From NCBI GenBank assembly GCA_902496775.1, contig CABVCF010000072.1:1-11108 (forward strand): a stretch of DNA of 11,108 bases, written 5' to 3'. The notes under the pieces were generated by a model. The model ran no database searches. It saw nothing but the letters and a program-made list of their open reading frames with translations, and had not been told where the DNA came from. The stretch comes from an uncultured Collinsella sp. GTDB lineage: Bacteria; Actinomycetota; Coriobacteriia; Coriobacteriales; Coriobacteriaceae. Both the position numbers and the translations under genes were made by a program. Positions 6,766-11,108 of the stretch are shown piece after piece; the stretch's first letter is position 1, and each line of letters opens with the position of its first letter.

Positions 6766-7475
6766 TACTGACCCCTCCTCTCGGAGTTACGACGACGAGG
6801 ACGGGAAGAGCCCTCGAGTGCAGGGTTGGGAACAGGCTGGCCCGGGAGCTTCTCGCCCAGGTAGATCCAGACCTTCACGCCGCAAGCGCCCATGGTGGTG
6901 CTGGCGACAGCCGTGCCGTAGTCGATCTTGGCACGAAGGGTGTGCAGAGGCACGCGACCCTCACGGTACCACTCACGACGGCCCATCTCGGCACCGCCGA
7001 GACGACCGGAGCACTGGATACGGATGCCCTTAGCGCCGGCCTTGCGGGCGGACTGGACAGCCTTGCGCATAGCGCGACGGAAGGCAACGCGGCCCTCGAG
7101 CTGCTCGGCAATGGACTGAGCAACGAGGTTGGCGTCGAGCTCGGGGCGCTTGATCTCGACAACGTCGACGGAGAGCTGGCCCTTGGAGACGCCAGCGACC
7201 TTCTCGAGCTCGGTGCGGAGGGTATCGATCTCGGCACCCTTCTTACCGATGACAACGCCGGGGCGAGCGGTGAGGATGATGACCTTCACCTTGTCGCCAG
7301 CGCGCTCGATCTCGACGCGGGAGACAGCTGCGCGGGAAAGACGCTTCTCGAGGTACTTGCGGATCTCGAGATCGTTACCGAGGGTCTTAGCGTAATCCTT
7401 CTCTGCGAACCAGCGGGAGCGCCAGTTCTCGGTGATGCCAAGACGGAAGCCGGTGGGGTAGACTTTCTGACCCAT
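6765..7475 (-). CDS. rpsC: 30S ribosomal protein S3
   Basis: A 236-residue S3 at the mRNA entry tunnel of the small subunit. It begins GQKVYPTGFRLGITENWRS. The type-2 KH domain is at about residues 38-106, with the GxxG loop in PGVVIGKKGAEID (73-85). The C-terminal S3 domain contains GIRIQCSGRLGGAEMGRREW and VKVWIYLGE, and the last 20 residues are a basic Arg-rich tail. The ATG at 7475 has AAAGGAGG within the end of rplV, 6 nt after whose stop it starts. Its stop overlaps the rplP start. Confidence 0.98.
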   Translation of the reverse strand: MGQKVYPTGFRLGITENWRSRWFAEKDYAKTLGNDLEIRKYLEKRLSRAAVSRVEIERAGDKVKVIILTARPGVVIGKKGAEIDTLRTELEKVAGVSKGQLSVDVVEIKRPELDANLVAQSIAEQLEGRVAFRRAMRKAVQSARKAGAKGIRIQCSGRLGGAEMGRREWYREGRVPLHTLRAKIDYGTAVASTTMGACGVKVWIYLGEKLPGQPVPNPALEGSSRPRRRNSERRGQ

Positions 7476-7481
7476 ACAGCT

Positions 7482-7853
7482 TTACGCCTCCTTTCGAGGA
7501 GCAACGACGACGGTGATGTGGGAAGTACGCTTCAGAATGCGAGAAGCGGAACCCTTGGCGCGGGGACGGATGCGCTTAAGCGTCGGACCCTCGTCAACAT
7601 AGGCAGCGGCGACAACCAGGTTGTCGGCACGCAGACCGTTGTTGTTCTCGGCGTTCGCAACGGCGGAACGGAGAACCTTCTCGACATCCACGGCGACGGC
7701 GCGGTCGCAGAAGTGGAGGATGTCGAAGGCCTGAGCGACAGGCTTGCGGCGGATCAGATCGACCACCAGGCGGGCCTTGCTGGGGGAAACACGCACGTAC
7801 TTAGCGACGGCGCGAACCTCGGTGGCCTCAGTTTCAATAGACTTAGTTGCCAT
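7482..7853 (-). CDS. rplV: 50S ribosomal protein L22
   Basis: A 123-residue L22 whose extended hairpin lines the peptide exit tunnel. KYVRVSPSKARLVVDLIRRKPV (about 18-40) is the signature, and the tunnel hairpin corresponds to GPTLKRIRPRAKGSASRILKRTSHITVVV near the C-terminus, the segment where macrolide-related changes occur in other bacteria; nothing odd is visible here. The start at 7853 is preceded by GGGGG about 10 nt upstream, rather weak for this operon, in a 14-nt spacer after rpsS. Confidence 0.98.
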   Translation of the reverse strand: MATKSIETEATEVRAVAKYVRVSPSKARLVVDLIRRKPVAQAFDILHFCDRAVAVDVEKVLRSAVANAENNNGLRADNLVVAAAYVDEGPTLKRIRPRAKGSASRILKRTSHITVVVAPRKEA

Positions 7854-7867
7854 TTACGGTTAACCCC

Positions 7868-8128
7868 CTATTTGGCCTTGTGGCCACGGAACGTACGAGT
7901 CGGCGCGAACTCGCCGAGCTTGTGACCAACCATGGACTCGGTAACATACACGGGCACATGCTTGCGGCCGTCGTGGACGGCGATGGTGTGACCAACCATC
8001 TCGGGGAAGATGGTGGACGCGCGGGACCAGGTCTTCACGACGTCCTTCTTGCCAGCCTCGTTCATCGCGGTGATACGCGAGAGAAGGCGAGTCTCCACGA
8101 ACGGGCCCTTTTTGAGACTTCTGCTCAT
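7868..8128 (-). CDS. rpsS: 30S ribosomal protein S19
   Basis: An 86-residue S19 in the head of the small subunit, in contact with S13 and the A-site side. It has the full canonical sequence: SRSLKKGPFVETRLL at the start, then KTWSRASTIFPEMVGHTIAVHDG, HVPVYVTESMVGHKLGEFAPT and a RTFRGHKAK end. The ATG at 8128 follows an AGGAGAAA site. The 32-nt spacer to rplB holds only a very small TCGG/CCGA fold. Confidence 0.98.
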   Translation of the reverse strand: MSRSLKKGPFVETRLLSRITAMNEAGKKDVVKTWSRASTIFPEMVGHTIAVHDGRKHVPVYVTESMVGHKLGEFAPTRTFRGHKAK

Positions 8129-8160
8129 AAGTGCTTTCTCCTAAAACTCGGTATCCGAAA

Positions 8161-8991
8161 TTACTTCTTACGGCGACGAATGATGTGCTGGTTCGAGACC
8201 TTCTTCTTCTTGCGCGTACGAAGGCCCTTCGTCGGCTTACCCCAGGGGGTAACGGAGGGACGACCAGAAGTGTGGTTCTTGCCCTCGCCACCGCCGTGCG
8301 GGTGGTCGACAGGGTTCATGACGGTACCGCGGACGGTCGGGCGCACGTTCATGTGACGCTTACGGCCGGCCTTGCCGATGACGATGTTGGAGTGATCGGC
8401 GTTGCCGACCTCACCGACGGTGGCGCGGCAGGTAACGAGGATGCGGCGCATCTCGGAGGAAGGCATACGGACGATAGCGTACTTGCCCTCCTTACCCATC
8501 AGCTGGCAGGAGTTACCGGCGGAACGGGCGATAGCAGCGCCCTTGCCCGGCTGGAACTCGACGGCGTGGATGAGCGTACCGACGGGGATGTCGGCGAGGG
8601 GCAGAGCGTTGCCCGGCTTGATGTCGGCGTCAGAACCGGACATGATGGTCTGACCGACCTCGAGGCCCTTGGGGGCCAGGATGTAGCGCTTCTCACCGTC
8701 AGCGTAGTGCAGCAGAGCGATGCGAGCGGAACGGTTCGGATCGTACTCGATCGTGGCAACCTTGGCGGGCACGCCGTCCTTGTTGCGCTTGAAGTCGATC
8801 ACGCGGTAACGACGCTTCACGCCGCCGCCCTGGTGGCGGGTGGTGATGCGGCCGTTGTTGTTACGACCGGCCTTCTTGGGCAGGGGCTCGAGAAGAGACT
8901 TCTCGGGCTTGGTGCAGGTGATCTCGGAGAAGTCGGAGATCGTCTGCCAACGCCTACCAGCGGAGGTCGGCTTAAGGTGCTTTACAGCCAT
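8161..8991 (-). CDS. rplB: 50S ribosomal protein L2
   Basis: A 276-residue L2, needed for subunit joining and peptidyl transferase activity. The N-terminal OB-fold has MAVKHLKPTSAGRRW, then GGGVKRRYRVIDFKRNKDGVPA. The SH3-like C-terminal domain contains MNPVDHPHGGGEG, including the conserved histidine near the catalytic centre, and ends in a basic RTRKKKKVSNQHIIRRRKK tail. The start is ATG 8991, since MAVK is the standard beginning and AAAGGG lies 6 nt upstream; the in-frame ATGs upstream (up to 9066) would add 25 residues foreign to L2 and fall in the structured leader. It is preceded by a 179-nt spacer, unusual in this operon. Confidence 0.98.
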   Translation of the reverse strand: MAVKHLKPTSAGRRWQTISDFSEITCTKPEKSLLEPLPKKAGRNNNGRITTRHQGGGVKRRYRVIDFKRNKDGVPAKVATIEYDPNRSARIALLHYADGEKRYILAPKGLEVGQTIMSGSDADIKPGNALPLADIPVGTLIHAVEFQPGKGAAIARSAGNSCQLMGKEGKYAIVRMPSSEMRRILVTCRATVGEVGNADHSNIVIGKAGRKRHMNVRPTVRGTVMNPVDHPHGGGEGKNHTSGRPSVTPWGKPTKGLRTRKKKKVSNQHIIRRRKK

Positions 8992-9062
8992 TACAATCCC
9001 TTTCAATAGGAATCCGTTAGCCATCGCAGACAGGGATTCGAGGTTCTGCCTCGGGTGCGATG
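8992..9062 (-). promoter_or_regulatory. Structured rplB leader with complement of its ribosome binding region
   Basis: On the coding strand CATCGCA (9062-9056) pairs with TGCGATG (9028-9022). Inside it CGAGG (9053-9049) pairs with CCTCG (9043-9039) around CAGAA. The unpaired strand that follows contains AATCCCT (9038-9032), a perfect complement of AGGGATT (9001-8995), which is the Shine-Dalgarno region of rplB. Such an arrangement could hide or expose the start site. No family known to me matches it. Confidence 0.5.
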
Positions 9063-9071
9063 ACACCGGAC

Positions 9072-9097
9072 GTATACACGGTTCCGGGCGTGTCCAT
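9072..9097 (-). repeat. 26-nt leader element, copy A (rplW-rplB spacer)
   Basis: Coding-strand sequence begins ATGGACACGCC and ends CGTGTATAC; 23 of 26 bases match copy B at 10937-10962 in the rplC leader. ACACG and CGTGT (9093-9089 with 9080-9076) form a 5-bp stem with an 8-nt loop. TATACG resembles a -10 hexamer and TGGACA a -35, but the 14-bp spacing is too short for a standard promoter. Confidence 0.75.
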
Positions 9098-9115
9098 TTA
9101 ATACGCCCAAAACCT

Positions 9116-9153
9116 TGAGCTCTCGCCTCCCCTATTTGGGAGGCATGAGCTCA
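9116..9153 (-). terminator. Terminator-like hairpin in the rplW-rplB spacer
   Basis: Coding strand: TGAGCTC (9153-9147) pairs with GAGCTCA (9122-9116) and, after a 2x2 internal loop, GCCTCCC (9144-9138) pairs with GGGAGGC (9131-9125) around AAATAG. It lies 17 nt after the rplW stop. The stem is strong but is followed by AGGTTTTGGG, a poor and delayed U-run, so it may be a partial terminator, an RNA processing site or a leader element. Confidence 0.55.
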
Positions 9154-9170
9154 CTCAACAGCAGCGAGTC

Positions 9171-9458
9171 TTAGGCCTGGTTGCCAAAGACCTCGATGGT
9201 GTCGCCCTCGGCCAGCGTGACGATGGCCTTCTTCCAAGAACGGGTCTTGCCGGCGACATAGCGCACGCGCTTGGTCTTGGGCTTGACCGTCAGGGTGTTC
9301 ACGCGAACGACCTTGACGCCGAAGATCTCCTCGACAGCGTCCTTGATCTGATACTTGTTAGCATCCTTGGCGACCTCGAACGTGTACTTGTTCAGCTCCA
9401 TGCCGGAGAAGGAACGCTCGGACACGATCGGACGGATGATGATCTCGTGGGCGGTCAT
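9171..9458 (-). CDS. rplW: 50S ribosomal protein L23
   Basis: A 95-residue L23 that sits at the tunnel exit and docks trigger factor and SRP. HEIIIRPIVSERSFSGMELNKYTFEV (4-29) and YQIKDAVEEIFGVKVVRVNTL (36-56) are the family blocks. The ATG at 9458 directly abuts the rplD stop (TAAATG, no gap), with GGGGAGG about 11 nt upstream, so it is likely to be translationally coupled. It is the last gene before the long structured spacer in front of rplB. Confidence 0.98.
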   Translation of the reverse strand: MTAHEIIIRPIVSERSFSGMELNKYTFEVAKDANKYQIKDAVEEIFGVKVVRVNTLTVKPKTKRVRYVAGKTRSWKKAIVTLAEGDTIEVFGNQA

Positions 9459-10085
9459 TTATGCAAGCACCTCCCCGAAGTGAGCGGCGATGTCGGCGGG
9501 CATCAGCACGGCGTTGTTGTTGACGAGATCGTAGGTGTTGGCCTCGTCGGCAGTGATGATGAACGTCTTGGGAATGTTGCGGAACGACAGGTAGGCGTTG
9601 ACGTCCTCATCGCGAACGATGATGGTCAGACGCTTGCCCTCAAGGCCGAGAGCCTTGAGCATGGCAACGGCAGCCTTGGTGGAAGGCTTCTCGAAGCCGT
9701 AGTCGTCGACGAGCACGAGCTCGCCATCGGCCAGCTTGGCGGACAGCGCAGAGCGCATAGCCAGCTTGACCTCCTTGTTGTTCATACGCTTAGCGTAGGA
9801 ACGGGGCTTGGGGGCGAAGACAACGCCACCGTGACGCCACTGGGCAGCACGGATGGAACCCTGGCGGGCACGGCCGGTGCCCTTCTGACGCCAAGGCTTC
9901 TTGCCGCCACCGGAAACCTCAGAGCGGCCCTTAGCGGACTGGGTGCCCTGACGCCAAGAGGCCATCTGGCACTTGACGATGTGGTGCATAACGTGGATGT
10001 TCGGCTCGATGCCGTACACCTCAGCGGCGAGCTCGGCCTCGGCGACCTTCTTGCCCTCGCTGTTCTTTACTTCAAACTTTGCCAT
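9459..10085 (-). CDS. rplD: 50S ribosomal protein L4
   Basis: A 208-residue L4 with a tunnel-lining loop, KGRSEVSGGGKKPWRQKGTGRARQGSIRAAQWRHGG (about residues 52-87), and the conserved C-terminal globular half (LVLVDDYGFEKPSTKA, RNIPKTFIITADEANTYDLV). In E. coli L4 represses its own operon by acting on the S10 leader; whether that holds here is unknown. The ATG at 10085 has GGAGAAC upstream, within a 46-nt spacer after rplC. That ribosome binding stretch (10086-10098) recurs exactly at 11096-11108. Confidence 0.98.
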   Translation of the reverse strand: MAKFEVKNSEGKKVAEAELAAEVYGIEPNIHVMHHIVKCQMASWRQGTQSAKGRSEVSGGGKKPWRQKGTGRARQGSIRAAQWRHGGVVFAPKPRSYAKRMNNKEVKLAMRSALSAKLADGELVLVDDYGFEKPSTKAAVAMLKALGLEGKRLTIIVRDEDVNAYLSFRNIPKTFIITADEANTYDLVNNNAVLMPADIAAHFGEVLA

Positions 10086-10131
10086 TTAAGTGTTCTCCTT
10101 GGTATGACGCTGGGCTAAATGGGCTGGGCCC

Positions 10132-10752
10132 TTAGGCCATACGGATGGCGACGAGACCATTCTTGGCACCCGGGACAGCGCCCTTGACCAAGATGAGGTT
10201 CTGCTCGGCATCGATGCGGACAACGGAAAGGTTCTTGACGGTAACGCGCTCGTTACCCATGTGACCGGCCATCTTGACGCCCTTGAGGACGCGCGCAGGA
10301 TAGGCGCACTGACCGATAGAACCGGGGTGACGCTGGAAGTGAGAACCATGCGTCATAGGACCGCGGCGCTGACCCCAGCGCTTGATGCGACCCTGGAAGC
10401 CCTTACCCTTGGAGGTACCGATGACGTCGACCTTCTCGACATCAGCGAAATCAGCGACGGTGACGACCTCGCCGACCTTGTGCTCCTCGCCGTTCTCGAC
10501 GCGGACCTCACGAAGGAAACGGACAGGCTCGACGCCAGCCTTGGCGAAGTGACCAGCCATGGGCTTGTTCACGTTCTTGGCCTTGATGTCGCCGAAACCG
10601 ATCTGGACGGCGTCATAGCCGTCGGTTGCCTGAGTTTTAACCTGCGAGACAGCGCAGGGGCCAGCCTGGATGACCGTGACGGGAACGACGTTGTCGTCCT
10701 CGTCCCAAACCTGGGTCATGCCAATCTTGCGGCCGAGAATCATGCTGATCAA
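10132..10752 (-). CDS. rplC: 50S ribosomal protein L3
   Basis: A 206-residue L3, one of the first proteins to bind 23S rRNA. ILGRKIGMTQVWDED at the N-terminus and GKGFQGRIKRWGQRRGPMTHGSHFQRHPGSIGQ (about 117-150) are diagnostic; the latter loop reaches toward the peptidyl transferase centre. The start is uncertain by three codons: TTG at 10752 has GGGATC 5-8 nt upstream and gives the usual four residues before ILGRK, while ATG 10743 has no purine-rich site. I prefer TTG. It is the first gene of the cluster visible; rpsJ, normally directly upstream, is not found in the 356 nt before it. Confidence 0.97.
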   Translation of the reverse strand: MISMILGRKIGMTQVWDEDDNVVPVTVIQAGPCAVSQVKTQATDGYDAVQIGFGDIKAKNVNKPMAGHFAKAGVEPVRFLREVRVENGEEHKVGEVVTVADFADVEKVDVIGTSKGKGFQGRIKRWGQRRGPMTHGSHFQRHPGSIGQCAYPARVLKGVKMAGHMGNERVTVKNLSVVRIDAEQNLILVKGAVPGAKNGLVAIRMA

Positions 10753-10848
10753 GATATGATCCCAACTCTCGCGTGGTCTTGGGACAATGCGTACACCACC
10801 GAGCGTACGCCCCTAGAGGACCACTACTTACACGACGTGCTCCCCAGC

Positions 10849-10876
10849 CTTGTATTGCGTCCGGACTACCTGACAA
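10849..10876 (-). promoter_or_regulatory. Weak candidate promoter for rplC
   Basis: TTGTCA matches TTGACA at five of six bases, and TACAAG matches TATAAT at four of six, with 16 bp between. A start would fall near 10840, giving a leader of about 90 nt that includes both hairpins before rplC. One of several possible promoters. Confidence 0.25.
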
Positions 10877-10936
10877 CCCTATTAAGCAGGCATTTTGTCC
10901 AGCCAGAATACTCCCCTGGTTTCACACAGCTGTTTA

Positions 10937-10962
10937 GTATACACGGCTGCGGGCGTATCCAT
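10937..10962 (-). repeat. 26-nt leader element, copy B (rplC leader)
   Basis: Coding-strand sequence begins ATGGATACGCC and ends CGTGTATAC, followed by T to give a TATACT hexamer. It differs from copy A at three positions. The 5-bp stem seen in copy A is kept here with a C-G pair replaced by U-G, which is allowed only in RNA read from this (minus) strand; the two other changes fall in the loop. Confidence 0.75.
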
Positions 10963-11085
10963 CGAGATTCATATTTCACTCACATTGTTTACGCAGGTAA
11001 AGTGCGTGGCACGTTCCCAGTGTGCGGCGGAGGGGGGCGGGCCTGAGGCATATTAAGGTTGCTGCTCTACAGTCCTGCTCACGAC

Positions 11086-11108
11086 GGAGAACACATTAAG
11101 TGTTCTCC
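11086..11108. repeat. 9-bp inverted repeat at the window edge
   Basis: GGAGAACAC (11086-11094), ATTAA, GTGTTCTCC (11100-11108). The right arm plus spacer, 11096-11108, equals the rplD ribosome binding stretch at 10086-10098 (13 of 13). On the minus strand it provides a good ribosome binding site and ATG, but the frame stops after five codons. Confidence 0.6.

Larger units (their letters stand above)
10753..11108 (-). promoter_or_regulatory. Leader/promoter region upstream of rplC (356 nt, no gene)
   Basis: No convincing protein or tRNA gene is visible. Coding strand, downstream end first: TCCCAA/TTGGGA (10784-10779 with 10765-10760) folds over the GGGA of the rplC ribosome binding site; GCGTAC/GTACGC (10810-10805 with 10794-10789) forms a second hairpin; TTTAC/GTAAA is a small one at 10988-11001. 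A possible promoter is TTGTCA (10876-10871), 16 bp, TACAAG (10854-10849). Copy B of the 26-nt element lies at 10937-10962, and a 9-bp inverted repeat ends the window. Confidence 0.5.

Noticed and set aside
6942..7925. Plus-strand frame of 327 codons
   Set aside because: Antisense to rpsC and rplV; composition is that of a complementary frame to highly biased ribosomal genes.
8129..8160. Mini hairpin TCGG-ATA-CCGA followed by TTTT between rplB and rpsS
   Set aside because: Only a 4-bp stem; too weak to be a terminator inside a tightly packed operon.
8992..9066. N-terminal extension of L2 from an upstream ATG
   Set aside because: The extra 25 residues are foreign to L2, lie in a structured leader, and ATG 8991 has the better site and the standard MAVK beginning.
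11003..11030. Similarity of GGCACGTTCCCA to the tandem repeat at 4686
   Set aside because: Only about ten matching bases with gaps; not enough to call another copy.
10261..11046. Plus-strand frame of 261 codons crossing the rplC start
   Set aside because: Mostly antisense to rplC; the unique right part has no motif and no good ribosome binding site.

Overview
The window looks like a chromosomal segment of a fairly GC-rich actinobacterium, most likely a Coriobacteriia member (Collinsella-like). This rests on base composition, ribosomal protein sequences as I remember them, and intergenic GGGGACAG-type repeats. It is an inference from recall, not a database result. No mobile element, CRISPR array, tRNA or rRNA was found.

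Left end, plus strand (1-2508): the C-terminal three quarters of a U32 peptidase-family protein with a DUF3656-like insert, followed 15 nt later by an RluA-type pseudouridine synthase. Both families act on RNA in characterised cases, so this is probably a small RNA-modification operon. It ends in a strong hairpin (2507-2545) that also closes the convergent unit.

Middle, minus strand (2562-4391): a Gfo/Idh/MocA oxidoreductase followed 3 nt later by a DeoR-family repressor. This is a typical pairing of a sugar or polyol enzyme with its regulator. The promoter side carries phased TATTTGC direct repeats and a GCGCAT inverted repeat that could be operators. Between this unit and the ribosomal genes (about 4600-4900) lies gene-free DNA full of short tandem and inverted repeats.

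Right two thirds, minus strand (4964-10752): twelve ribosomal protein genes in S10/spc order: rplC, rplD, rplW, rplB, rpsS, rplV, rpsC, rplP, rpmC, rpsQ, rplN, rplX. Most junctions are tight, including TAATG and TAGTG stop/start overlaps. The run stops after rplX at a strong intrinsic terminator, so rplE and the rest of the spc block are not contiguous. rpsJ is not found in the 356 nt upstream of rplC.

The least ordinary content is in three long spacers of this operon. A 26-nt element occurs both in the rplC leader and in the rplW-rplB spacer (23 of 26 identical). The rplB leader contains a nested stem and a 7-nt perfect complement of its own ribosome binding region. The rpsQ-rplN spacer folds into a possible three-way junction. 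Together they suggest internal promoters and/or undescribed autoregulatory leaders dividing the cluster into sub-units rplC-D-W, rplB to rpsQ, and rplN-X. This is a hypothesis from visible complementarity only.
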